The notes below the pieces were generated by a model. It was not told the origin of the DNA, ran no database searches, and saw only the letters and a list, made by a program, of their open reading frames with translations. This document shows positions 22,613 through 33,275 of a stretch of 64,000 nucleotides of DNA, piece after piece (within the stretch, counting starts at the first letter, position 1; the number at the start of each line of letters is the position of its first letter). The DNA comes from Adenophora triphylla var. japonica (taxonomy: Eukaryota > Streptophyta > Magnoliopsida > Asterales > Campanulaceae): assembly GCA_022495995.1 (NCBI GenBank), contig JAFEMH010003618.1, forward strand, positions 62,001-126,000. Direction: 5' to 3'. The position numbers and the translations under genes are program-made.

Positions 22613-22988
22613 AAGAAAATGAGGCCAAGGACCCAGCACCGCCCATCAAAAGCTTGACAGACAGGCAAAATCAAAGCTCAGAGAATGAAAGTTGTCGATA
22701 ACAATGGGGCGGTCGAAGCAAAGCCAGAAGCATTTCATAAGCCTGTAGGCACGTGCAAATCCTTTCTCCCCCAATGAAAGAGGAAGCAATCAGAAGCAGT
22801 CGTCCAAGAATGACTTGGAGGAATCATCCCGAGGCCCACGCCTCATCATCCAATCTTCTCATCCAAGCCTTTTCACTAAAGGAACCACAAGCCTGAAGCA
22901 GTCCGGCCAAGGCCGAACTACGGCGACCTGAGCTCCTCACAATGGGGGGAACGTAGGCAACCAGCAATGGTCCGGTCATAAGCATATT

Positions 22989-23140
22989 CAAATCCCAGAG
23001 AATTCGGTCTCATCAAATGACCTCTCCCATAGACACAGTCAAATCCCAGAAAACCCGGTCTCATCAAATGACCTCTCCCATAGACACAGTCAAATCCCAG
23101 AAAACCCGATCTCATCAATGACCTCCCTATACACAGACTT
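22989..23140 (+). repeat. 51-bp tandem repeat (3 copies)
   Basis: CAAATCCCAGA begins units at 22989, 23040 and 23091, each with CTCATCAAATGACCTC and ATAGACACAGT. The third copy is diverged at its end. Confidence 0.88.
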
Positions 23141-24514
23141 TTCTTTCACACCAGCCAACCTTGATCCATGACACTGGTTGACTTTCTCCTTATAATTAAT
23201 AAGAATGTTTGTTCATATCGAGATTAATGGTTGAATAACCCGAACATCAATAAAGGGTTTTAAGCAATCTTGTGATCATTGTAAATAAAACAAGTTTTCA
23301 GATGTCTTGACAAGTCTTCCTTTTCTACATCTTAGGAAAAATAGTGCTAAACACTGATTTTCTATCAGCAGGGGCTTCCATACACATTTACCAACCTTTC
23401 TACGCTTATACTCTCTCAAAAGAGTCAAACCCAAAGCGAGTTTTTGTGCCTACATCAAATAAGGCCATCAAAATAACACAAAATCGGGATCTATTCCCAC
23501 CTTTTGAAAAATATGCCCCTGCATGTATAAATTTCTAAGAATCTTTTCTTTCACATCTTCTTAAGGTTGACTGAGTGACCAAAGGAAACAAAAAAAAAGT
23601 AAGTACGAAAGGATAGGTCTTCCCTCTTCTGCTACAATTCGCATTAGGGCTGCCTCGAAACTCTTCAAGGTTGGGACTTTGTCAAAGCATTCCTTTAAAC
23701 TGGGGCTTCTTTAGCCATTTTTGGGGTTCGCATCAGGTTCTTTACTAGGTCCCTAGATGGATTCAGTTTTGGTCAGATCAATCTCAGGATCACTTTCGCA
23801 GTACCAATCATATTGGGATTTTTGCTAGACTGGGGCCTCACTAAGTCACTTCTTCGAAACCTAAGACTTCGCCTACTCAGTTCATCCAACTGGGGCTTCG
23901 ATAAGTCGCATCCACCCCTAGAAGAGAGGTTTGGTCACTTCGACATCTGCTTTAGTCTTTGGTTTTAAAAGCCTGTCAGCATCAGCTTCAAATGCCAGAG
24001 TGTGAGAAAGGAACATTCATCAAGACCCGAGGTTTAAACCTAGTCTCAGCCCAAGAGGGAATTCTAGTCCACGTTGACAACATCTCAACAACAACAGCAG
24101 TTCAGTTCGCACCCGAGGGATACGACCCCACTTGCTTGAAACCCGTCTTAAACAATTTCCAAACACATTCCATATGTACATCTAGACCCAGTCCCTACCA
24201 TGTTTCCAAGAAAAAAAAAATCACCCCTAGGCTCAAGTAACGTGCCAATTGCTAATGATAACATTTTCTCCCAAAAGCGCCTCCGTTACTTCCGTTATAA
24301 CAAGATAACGCCAGGTGACAGTTTCCTAATTGTCAAAAATCCAACTTTAGCTACCTCTATCACAGATTGAGAAGTATGCTCAAGTTTTCCAGCTATAGCT
24401 GCCTCTATCTACTCGATAGTGATGTAAGCTTTAGCTTCCTCAGGTGGCAACCTCCACTAATCGTCAAAACCTCAAGGATCCTAGGCATCATTCCTAACTG
24501 TCTAGATGATGCTT

Positions 24515-24597
24515 GAACTACGATCAAGGCTTGATTCCTCCGGGATACGTAGGTAGCCTTTCATAAAGGTCCAGCCATCCGACCACATTGGTCACCT
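24515..24597 (+). promoter_or_regulatory. conserved ACGTAGG block, left copy in element C
   Basis: GAACTACGAT..AGGCTTGATTCC, then CGGGATACGTAGGTAGCC and a tail ending ATTGGTCACC. It recurs twice at 29106-29293 and, reverse-complemented, in G (about 45108-45152) and H (about 48795-48840 and 48975-49022). Its function is unknown; conservation across element families suggests a cis element near the 3' end. Confidence 0.7.
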
Positions 24598-25281
24598 TTT
24601 TCTGTCTCCATTCTTCAATGGTGCATAAGCTTTTCATAAAAGTCTAACTATCTGACCATATTGGTCACCCCTTTTATTTGAAACATTCCTATGTAGGATT
24701 GGTTGTTTGACCTCTTAGGTCACCCCGTTTCCATCCTTATAGGAAGGGACCAAATATATCTTTGCCATCGCCCCAAAGAGACCAGGTAGGTGACCTCTTT
24801 GATCCCCCAATTCCAACCTGTGTTGGCAATTCCATTCCAATTCCAAAGGCAGTGAATAGTGCAGTTCAGGCTACTTATGTCACGCGACAAAACTGGCCAT
24901 ATGGCTTACTAAGTCGCGCGACATAACAAGCCCACATCAGATATCAGACATCAGCAGTGCACTGCATTCCCCAGGGCACTCCCCGACATGTCAATAGCTG
25001 CAAGCATCAGGCATCCACTTCTCAAATGCATAGGGGAGGGTTCATTTACCCCATGTACACCCATGCATTCATATTCAAGCCAAAAATCCATTCAAGTCAT
25101 CCAGTTCTAGCCATTTACCATACTACCATCATTTCATAAATGTGTGCAATAAAAAGGCTAACAATGTACATACAAAGTAGACCAAGTCTAAGAGATGTGC
25201 ATAAGAAAAAAATAACATGATATGTTTTCCCTAAAAGGGTACAATAACAAAAAAAAAGAGTCATCTAGGGGGGGAAGGGGG

Positions 25282-27721
25282 CTACTCTGAATCATCCTCT
25301 CCATCATCTTCTCCATCATCCTCTCCATCACCTTCTCCATCATCCTCTCCATCATCTGCGTCCTCGTCGTCGTCCCCAGCCTCCTCAGGCTCATCGTTAG
25401 GATCGTCAGAAGGCGCCTCGTAGGCTACAGTCCCAGTGCGATAATAGTCATCAAGCTCCGTGATGACGACAGAGTCAAGCTCGTAGTCTGTGGCTGTCTC
25501 AGCCCCACCATCCTCATCATCATCATAGTCAATCTCAACTGGTCCGTGAAGAGGCACATTTGGATTCTTTGTTCGAAGCTTCGATCCGCTAGCTCCCCCG
25601 CTGGTGCCTGCATCATCAGTGCGGCTCTTCTTCTTTCTCGGCTGGTCAGGTGGAGAGATATCGATCGAACCCTGTGACCGGCACTGATTCTTCCAAAAGC
25701 TCATACCTTTCTGGAGTTTGCCAATCCAGCCCACAGCGCCAGTATAATCCCTGGTCAAGTGCCTGTAAGCCTGAGCCGACACCTGTAACAAGCAGACATA
25801 ATAAGTGTCAAAGTGTAGTTCTTGATAACAGAAAGAGATGCAATCAATCCAAAAGATGTAAGGAGCAGTACTTACGGATCTAGAACCTCGCGGGAGCACC
25901 AGACGAGGATGAGTCTGTGACATATCAATTTGAGCTCGCCTCATGCGGCCGCCACCCTGGTAATCAATGAAAGTCGGGGGCAAAGGAGGTCTAGCTACAT
26001 AGCCAGTCGAGGGTCCCGCACCCTGAGCACCATAACCAACCCTGGTCTGTGGGGACTGAAGATGCCTAGCCACGTACAATGTGTAATCCCCATCCCGTGT
26101 GAAGAGGTGTGCCGCCATGCCTACGATCAAAGCATCTACATTCGCCAACTGGCGAGGCAGCCACATCCTAGCCGAAGGATCATCAGGGATCCGAGCATGC
26201 CTATTGGGCCCATGCTGTCTGTACACTCTCTCTCCTAAATACAAGGCGTCTCCGGACAAACCCACCAGCAGCTTGCGACACTCTGTCAAGTGCGCAGCAT
26301 GATCTAAATCCAAATTGCCATAACGGCCAGTCCAGGGGAATAAACTCAGCCTCTGTGGAGTCCCTCTCAAGCACAGCAGCGTATCATGATACGAGGCCGT
26401 AATCCTGCATCTCGAACCCTCCGGTGTCCTGGTCTGTCTCCTGGCATTCTTCATCCACCGTCGAAGAGCAGGAAAAGTAGTGGCAGGAAACTCATCCCGG
26501 ATCTGCCATGCATAACATCCAAAATACTCGAAGGCCCAAGCCTGAAAAGAAGAAGGAGAAGTCAAAACAGGAAAAAACGATAGAGTGAAAAGAAAAGAAG
26601 TCGAGGTGAGAGAATACCTCAAAAGCCAGGTGACAGCAAGTGAAGTACTTCTCCTTCCCTCTGCTAACATCATCTAGAGCCAAGTACATCTTGGCCAAAC
26701 CGGCCTCACCCCAGGACAAATCCCCCACAGCATTCCAGGCTCTCAGAAGCTCCAGCAATGAGATCAGGGCAGTAGATGCGCTGTTGATAAACAGCATGTC
26801 AGAAAAGCCTACCCATACGAAGGCTCTAGCCAATCTCTCGGCTCTCAGCCAGCTCTCAACAGGATCATCAACCACAATGTAGTCCCTACTCTGCTCTCCA
26901 ATCAAGCCGTGAAGCTCACCCAACTCATATCCATTCCCCTTCTTGATCTGGGGAACGAAACCAAGCAAACTCATAAAATCAGCATCAGCAATAGGCTGGG
27001 GCTCAACTCCCTGTGCAGGCTCATCTATGTAGAGTGGCACATCCGTAAAGGGCAGCCCTGTGATGATCGCAAAATCCAATGGAGTGACTGTCGTCTCACC
27101 CCAAGAGAAGTGGAACGAATGAGTGGTCTCCCACCAGAACTCTCTGAATGCCCTTACCAGATCTACACTCCTCTTAGTGTCTCCAATGGCCTTTGCCATC
27201 TCAAAGAATGGCCCTAGCCCAACGGCATAAATCATGCCCTTAGGCGAGTGTATCTGCTCCTAGCTACCCGACAAGCTCTGCCATAGCCTGCCAATCACCT
27301 CCGGGGAGCCGCGAGTGCGTAATCTCTGCAAGAAAACATGGCACAAGTATGAATATTTCGTGCTATTTCTTGAAAATCATCTGAAAAATAGGTCAAAACA
27401 TATCATCGAAGAGCATGCATTTAGCATCACACTTCCTAGGTCAATCCATGATTTCAGGCCAATTCATATAAAATTCATTGCAGTCTGGAAAACTCAGTTC
27501 AAATCGATTTCACCTAAATCGAAAAATTTTCAAAAAAAAACTAGGTTTCTTACCTCATCTTTCTTCCTGACATCCGAGGTATGCTCATCGAGCTGTGGAT
27601 AGAAATCTCCTCTTTGTGCTTCCGGAAGAAAGGGCCTTTGATTCCTTTGAACTCCTTTCCGTCGAGTAGCTAACTCGGCGTGTTGAGGTCCTCTCTTGGT
27701 AGGACGCAACCTAGGAGGCAT
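25282..27721 (-). CDS. antisense plant mobile domain (PMD) protein of element C, four exons, one nonsense codon
   Basis: It is encoded antisense to gag. I read four exons with GT-AG introns: 27721-27554, 27325-26618, 26541-25876 and 25782-25282 (168, 708, 666 and 501 bp, all phase 0), giving 680 codons including one in-frame TAG at 27262-27260. Splice signals are GAG|GTAAGAAACC, TTCTTGCAG, GAG|GTATTC, TTCTTTTCAG, GTAAGTAC and TTGTTACAG. Exons 2 and 3 carry the PMD, with THSFHFSWGETTVTPLDF and IITGLPF (about residues 125-149), the family hallmark also found in Arabidopsis MAIN-type proteins. Exon 4 has a basic PRKKKSR stretch (about 562-568, NLS-like) and a C-terminal Asp/Glu/Gly run. Function in the element is unknown. 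ATG 27721 gives the same 56-codon first exon as in element H. Confidence 0.85.
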
Positions 27722-27925
27722 TCTCCAAATTGAATCGGACTAAAGGTGTCTGATTTCTCTCGTTTTCTCTCAATTTCTCTCCGGTGGTTTGCTCTCTCCT
27801 GCTCCTCGTCGACGTCTCCCTCTCAGTTTCAATTTCAATTAAGTTTCAAATGGCGACTGTGCGAATTTTAAAGAAACTGTCCAATTGGCCTCTTATGTCG
27901 TGCGGCATACTAAGCCCATGTGGCT
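27722..27925 (-). promoter_or_regulatory. upstream region of the antisense PMD gene with an LTR-type palindrome
   Basis: TTATGTCGTGCGGCATAC followed by TAAGCCCATG at 27893-27920 matches the LTR module at 16375-16402 except for one base in this stretch. It lies about 170 bp upstream of the PMD ATG. A pyrimidine-rich stretch (on the plus strand, TCTCTC) follows toward the gene. No clear TATA box is seen on the minus strand. Confidence 0.55.
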
Positions 27926-28101
27926 GATTTTACAATTTTGCCCCTGAAGGCTCAATTTTACAATTTTGTCCCCCGTAGGCCTGTTTTACCCTTTGTGCCC
28001 CCGGCATTTCAATCATTTTCCAATCCAGTTTTCACTCCAGTGCCCCCGTGGCCTATTTTACAAATTTACCCCTGTGGCTCATTTTATTCTATTTTCCAAA
28101 A

Positions 28102-28230
28102 TTATCGGGTACGTCCCATTTCTTTACAAAAATTATCGGGTACGTCCCATCTCTTTACAAAAATTATCGGGTACGTCCCACTTTCTTTACAAAAATTATC
28201 GAGTCCTTCCTACTTCTTTACAAAATCCAT
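28102..28230 (+). repeat. 31-bp tandem repeat (4 copies)
   Basis: TTATCGGGTACGTCCCA, then T/C-rich CTTTACAAAAA starts at 28102, 28133, 28164 and 28196. It adjoins the 48-bp array. Confidence 0.9.
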
Positions 28231-29093
28231 CCTCTCTCGCGATCTCCATTATTCCATGACGAAGGAATAACATTTCGCTCCTTTTCGATCTCCGTTATTC
28301 CAAGGTGAAGGAATAACATTTCGACCTTTTCTCGCGATCTCCGTTATTCCAAGATGAAGGAATAACATTTCGCTCTCTATTTTCGATCTCCGTTATTCCA
28401 AGGTGAAGGAATAACATTTCGACCTTTCTCGCGATCTCCGTTATTCCAAGATGAAGGAATAACATTTCGCTCTCTCTTTCGATCTCCGTTATTCCAAGGT
28501 GAAGGAATAACATTTCGACCTTTCTCGCGATCTCCGTTATTCCAAGATGAAGGAATAACATTTCGCTCTCTCTTTCGATCTCCATTATTCCAAGGTGAAG
28601 GAATAACATTTCGACCTCTCTCGCGATCTCAGTTATTCCAAGATGAAGGAATAACATTTCGCTCTCTCTTTCGATCTCCGTTATTCCAGGGTGAAGGAAT
28701 AACATTTTGACCTCTCTCGCGATCTCAGTTATTCCAAGATGAAGGAATAACATTTCGCTCTCTCTTTCGATCTCCGTTATTCCAAGGTGAAGGAATAACA
28801 TTTCGACCTCTCTCGCGATCTCAGTTATTCCAAGATGAAGGAATAACATTTCGCTCTCTCTTTCGATCTCCGTTATTCCAGGGTGAAGGAATAACATTTT
28901 GACCTCTCTCGCGATCTCAGTTATTCCAAGATGAAGGAATAACATTTCGCTCTCTCTTTCGATCTCCGTTATTCTAAGGTGAAGGAATAACATTTCGACC
29001 TTTCTCGCGATCTCAGTTATTCCAAGATGAAGGAATAACATTTCGCTCTCTCTTTCGATCTCCGTTATTCCAAGATGAAGGAATAACATTTCG
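28215..29093 (+). repeat. 48-bp tandem array with built-in hairpin (about 18 units)
   Basis: The unit GATCTCCGTTATTCC, AAGGTGAA, GGAATAACATTTCG is 48 bp. GTTATTCC and GGAATAAC form an 8-bp inverted repeat in most units. Two subtypes alternate (TTTCGCTCTCTC type and TTTCGACCT..CTCGC type), giving a 96-bp higher-order period. The minus-strand ORF here only reflects 48 being divisible by three. It lies between the PMD gene and the 3' LTR. Confidence 0.93.
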
Positions 29094-29105
29094 ATTCAGT
29101 AAAAG

Positions 29106-29293
29106 TTCGAACTACGACCTGGCTTGATTCCTCCGGGATACGTAGGTAGTCTACTTTAGGTTCAGCCAATTTGTCACATGTGACGCCCCCCTTTCCCCAG
29201 TGGATTCCAAACTACGATAATGGCTTGATTCCCACCCGGGATACGTAGGTAGCCTTTCATAAAAGGTCCAGCCACTCGACCAATTTGGTCACC
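29106..29293 (+). promoter_or_regulatory. conserved ACGTAGG block, two tandem copies before 3' LTR of C
   Basis: Copies at about 29106-29176 and 29209-29293 match 24515-24597; the second extends through TAGCCTTTCATAAA to TTGGTCACC. The short stretch to the LTR (29294-29377) ends TGACGTTGCCGAGGGGCTTA, whose GAGGGG is the best polypurine tract candidate. Confidence 0.75.
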
Positions 29294-29377
29294 CAATCCG
29301 TCTCGGCATTCGCCAGAATGGATCCTTTTCTATCGACAACCCCACTCTCCCTGCAAGTGACGTTGCCGAGGGGCTTA

Positions 29378-31443
29378 TGTAAGTACCCAAATCTGGCTCA
29401 TGCCTTCCGGTTAATTTTCCCGGCAATTCCGGCAAGTTTTCCGGTAATTTTCCAGACTTTCCTAGAGTTCCGGAACAATTCCGGAACTGTTCCAAACCAT
29501 TTAAAGGGTGAAGGGACTGCTTGGAGATTAAGAAACACGTTTTTCTTAATTCAAGGAAAACTTTCTAGAAAACTGCCACCTTGCATGTTTCTAGAAGGAA
29601 CTGGATTGGGCCTATTATGTCGTGCGACATACCCAGCCAGGGAGAATTCTAGAATCATGCCACCTTGCATGTTTCTAGAAGGAAAACGGTTATGGCTTGT
29701 TATGTCGTGCGACATACTAAGCCCATGCATGCAGCCTATAAATAGAGGCTTTCACCTCTCATTTTGGGCATCACTTTTCACCCCTTTTCCACTCCTCAGA
29801 GCCCCTCTGTCAAAAATACGTCCAGGAGCTTACTCTCTCCTCATATACCCCCAAAACACCCCCTAATCCTCCCAAAACCACTCATTATTCAATAAAACCC
29901 ACACACACTTCCTACACACATCAAGAACCAAAGGTACTCACGGAATCAAGGCTTGATATCAGATCTGGAGGTTTCTGTTGAAGGCTCCTATATCTAACAT
30001 GATATAGAGAGTCGTGGTCTTCAAGGGTAACGATTTCTACCCCTTTTGCTTTCCCTATCTTCATTATACATAAGATCTATATACTAAATGTATTAATAAT
30101 GTTGTATTCTGATTAAAGTTGCATGCTTTAGTGTCATATTGCTTAGATCCCTATCTATTTGCACATCATTTCATGTAAAAGATCTCAGCTGTAAGGTCTC
30201 TGCAAAGTGGCTAAGTATGTCACGCGACATAGGCAGCCTATGTCACGCGACATAGGCCACCTATGTCACGCGACAAAATATGCCAGTTTGCAGAACCTTC
30301 ATCTGTCTAGTTGGTAATCTGATTTTAACCCTCATCATGCTATAATCTGATGTCTATCTGCAATTTAGATAGTATCTATGTACATAAAAATGACATCTTT
30401 TCATTAAAATGCTATTTTCATACATTAAGGCGCATCCTTTGCACCTAAAACCCATTTTCATACATTAAAATCTTTTCTTCACATAAAAGACATCCTTTGC
30501 ATTCAAATTAGCATCCTTTGCATAAAAATCTCTTTTTTATATTAAAGGTGCATCATTTGCATTAAAATCATTTCTCTTGCCTTCAAAATAACATCTTTAT
30601 GCATCATTTGCACCCAAAATACTATTTTCTTCATAAAAATGCATCCTTTGCATAAAAATCATGTCTTTATATTCAAAATGCATCCTTTGCAATAAAGATC
30701 ACTTCTTTAAACCAAAAATCATCCTTTGCAAACCAAAATGTCATCTTTTCACTAAAAATGTCATTTTTCATACATTTCCCCCATGTCCCCCATTAGCAAC
30801 CTCGGAACGGACCGATGTAAAGATCCTATCTTTACATCGTTTCTTCCATTAAAGGTTTCACAATCTCTTTAGAAAGGGATAACCTTGAACCTGATATCTC
30901 CGATTATCACTTAAGACGAGTATGAAGCATCTATATGAGCTCGACCGTCTTTAAGGTGTAGGATTGATGGGCTAAGGACCCTCCTTTTCTAAAGAACCTC
31001 ATTTTGGACTATAAAAGGGAGTCATTCTCTCGATCACGCAAGTCCCGAGGTTAAAAAGCGATGATCACAAGTCCAAGATGAGGACGGGATCATAATCCTG
31101 AACACATAGAAATCCAAGGAATCCCGAGCGACAACCAATAAATGGTTTGTACGTCCGGAAGACAACTTGGGACATTCCCCCCCCCCCTTATTTTCAAACA
31201 CATGCACACAAGAAAGCACGCAAGCAAGCACGATAAATGGAATCTTGGGAGACTTGCTACGGCAAGGCACCTTGGGTGAACGACGATCCGTTCTTCCCAA
31301 GGGGTAACTTAACCTCCGAACCCAATAAAACCTTTTTTTCAAAGTTTTGAGGTAATCAAAATGGCGTGGCGACTCCGTTTTTCAAATTAAACCGGATGTC
31401 TTCAAACTCGCGTGAATCCAACAAATTTGGGCACACATTCACA
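29378..31443 (+). repeat. 3' LTR of element C
   Basis: It starts TGTAAGTACCC after GAGGGGCTTA and ends CACATTCACA at 31443. It differs from the 5' LTR by scattered substitutions and a few small indels (for example an extra CATGTCCCC near 30782), so insertion was comparatively recent. Confidence 0.9.
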
Positions 31444-33016
31444 TCATCGCGTGGTCGAAACGTGACGAAATGAGGCAGGAATTAGCCGAATCTGGTGTGA
31501 ACTGGCAGAGGGATGTGGTTGTGCACCTGGACTCCGTTGGCCGCGATTTATTCTCCATTAGCCTCGTCTTGGGGAGGCACGTTAGGGTGGTGGGTTGATT
31601 CCTTTCACCGGAGAAGACGAAGGTGAACGGACCGCTCGATTTGACGAAGGCGATCGGCGGCGCGTCCGAGCTCTGATGAAGTTGATTCTGGTGGCAACGG
31701 TTTCGTCTTGTCGAAGGGAGTTCAGATCTGGTGTTCATTTATGGAACCATGCTCTATATTCGTCGTTGTCGGAGTGTGAAGGGGCAACCGAAAGTGGTCG
31801 GAATCTGTCCGACCGTGCAAACGGGCCGAAAGGTGTAGCTGCGCATCTGTGCTCCGGTGGAGACGATTTTTACGCTGTTGGCTCCGTCAGGCCGAGGCGT
31901 ATCCGACAGTGGTGTTCTGGGTTTTCGCCGGAGTGACGCCGGCCACCGGAAACTCTAGATCTGGCCGGAATCTTGTGGCGGTGATGGTTGTCGTCGCGTG
32001 AGATGGAGTTTGTGGGCGATGTTTGCACGGTTGTTCTCGTCTTTCTTAGAGTAGTCCGGATCTGGTATTTTGTGTTGCTCCCATTGTTGGAGCTAGGACT
32101 GGATGGAGAGGTTGAAGTCACCAGAGATGAGGAAGAACATAGGCGATGTATGTGTGTCGCAGCAGAAAACACCGTTGGAATTTAGTGACCATGGCAGCTA
32201 GAATTTCTAGCAATGTGTTTGAATTTGAGTTCTTCGATGGTTGCCGTGAATACCTCCCACTTTGGTCGCCAAAATGTAGGAGGGTAGTCCTACGGGGTTG
32301 TATTTGGGTTTTAGGTTATTGACTGAGAGTTTTTGTGGGTAAGGAGGCGTTACACGAATCACCGAAGAATAATGAAAAGGAGGAACGAGAATAGGAACTA
32401 AGAGGGTTTTTGGGAGAGACAAGTATTGCGGGACTTGTTGGTCTGTCTCTAGAGAGAGAAATATTGTAGAGGATGGCCTTTCTTACTTGGTGCAAATGAA
32501 TACCAAAGTGAGGTATTTATAGGCAAGCAAGCCCATGTGTATGGCACATGATCCGTAGTGGTGGATCATATCCGCAATTCTCCCTTATAAACACAACTAG
32601 GTCACATGTAACCCAATTATTGGACCACGTGGCCAACTTCCTATTCTAGCCTCCAATCCACTGCTCCTTGGCGATCCCGATAAATGGAAAAGACTTCCCC
32701 CGACCTTGTCTAATCGCGGGAAGTACTTAGAGGATAACAACCCGCATATCGCGGGAGAGAAAGACGTATCCGCGGGACGGGGATGCGTCTGTGGGAATCG
32801 ATCCGCGGGACAGAGATGCGTCTGCGGGAGACAATCTGTTGTCTGCGGGAAGACGATCCGCGGGACGGAGATGCGTCTGCGGGAATCGATCCGCAGAACG
32901 GAGATGCGTCCGTGGGAGACGATCTGCTGTCTGCGGGGAGACGATCCGCGGGACGGAGATGCGTTGCAGGAGAGATATATTTACGGAACAAAAACCTGTC
33001 CGCGGGAAAAGGGGCA
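31444..33016 (-). mobile_element. Element D: 5' LTR and leader of a gypsy-type element
   Basis: On the minus strand an LTR-like unit runs from about 33016 (TGCTGCCCC) to 32275 (..CTCCTACA), with TATAAATA at 32521-32514. After TTT comes a primer-site-like TGGCGACCAAAGTGGGAG at 32271-32253, then leader sequence to 31444, where element C begins. GC-rich ORFs at 31595-32185 on either strand show no family motif. Only one LTR is visible, and I could not find the continuation left of C at 16040, so the interruption of D by C is inferred from the contiguous boundary. Confidence 0.5.
32715..33010 (-). repeat. CGCGGGA / GATGCGTCTG repeats in LTR D
   Basis: Irregular copies of GATCCGCGGGACGGAGATGC followed by GTCTGCGGGA recur about 30-55 bp apart. 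TCCGCGGGA is nearly palindromic. They lie upstream of the minus-strand TATA box, the same relative place as the CpG-rich motifs of the other LTRs. The ORFs in this stretch are by-products of the repeats. Confidence 0.7.
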
Positions 33017-33019
33017 GCA

Positions 33020-33275
33020 TGTGTGCGAAATACGTATATCCTACACTCTTATACTCACAACACCGATCAACTTACTATTCCTCCCACTCATTGTATATCT
33101 TACTTTACTTTTCATACTCACAAAATCTCCTCTCACTAATTGTCTCTTCTACTTTTATTTAAATCTTGTTCCCAAAATTTAGTCCCAAGTGAAGTGGGAC
33201 GGAAGGAGTAGATCACAGTTCAATCAAAATGACCACAAAAAAGTGGGACTATCTTTTCGGGATGGAGTGAGTATA
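33020..33275. repeat. possible Stowaway-like MITE remnant
   Basis: GTGGGACGGAAGGAGTA at about 33195-33210 resembles the terminal sequence of Stowaway MITEs (CTCCCTCCGTCCC in the other orientation). A second diverged end, GTGGGACTATCTTTTCGGGA then TGGAGTGAGTA, is at about 33243-33273. I could not find a matching left terminus. Confidence 0.35.

Larger units (their letters stand above)
21830..25281 (+). other. non-coding 3' region of element C, pol absent
   Basis: These 3.45 kb sit where pol would be expected but contain no protease, RT, RNase H or integrase motif in any frame. They hold two A-rich or tandem repeats (22405-22612, 22989-23140), repeated CTGGGGCTTC-like phrases (about 23700-23900), the ACGTAGG block (24515-24597) and TATGTCACGCGACA and GTCGCGCGACATA palindromes at about 24877-24930. 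Confidence 0.7.
16041..31443 (+). mobile_element. Element C: non-autonomous Tat/Ogre-like element with antisense PMD gene
   Basis: This element of about 15.4 kb has two nearly identical LTRs of about 2.07 kb, a tRNA-Arg-type primer site, a 2.2-kb leader, a gag remnant (20371-21829), no protease, RT, RNase H or integrase, and a spliced antisense PMD gene (27721-25282). The 3' region has tandem arrays and a conserved ACGTAGG block. Homology between LTRs is certain from about 16064 and 29390; the first 11-22 bases differ. The flanks TCCTCG (16035-16040) and TCATCG (31444-31449) could be an imperfect target duplication, but six bases with one mismatch is weak evidence. With no pol it must have depended on a partner for reverse transcription and integration (TR-GAG-like). 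Confidence 0.88.

Noticed and set aside
25282..26673. A single 463-codon intronless gene
   Set aside because: The frame passes through introns with clear GT-AG borders; the spliced model links it to 27721 and matches the PMD family.
28295..29089. 264-codon minus-strand ORF of 16-residue repeats
   Set aside because: It is a by-product of the 48-bp hairpin array; no upstream start context or domain.
28215..29093. CRISPR array (palindromic repeats at regular spacing)
   Set aside because: Repeats are contiguous with no unique spacers, no cas genes, and the context is a plant retrotransposon.
16041..31443. Element C as an autonomous Ogre
   Set aside because: No protease, RT, RNase H or integrase motif was found in any frame between the LTRs.
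31595..32185. GC-rich ORFs that might be a protein-coding exon
   Set aside because: No recognisable motif on either strand. Position between a PBS-like site and element C fits a retrotransposon leader.
32706..33182. Overlapping ORFs in three frames over the CGCGGGA repeats
   Set aside because: GC-rich repeats lacking stops; no family motif and several frames equally open.
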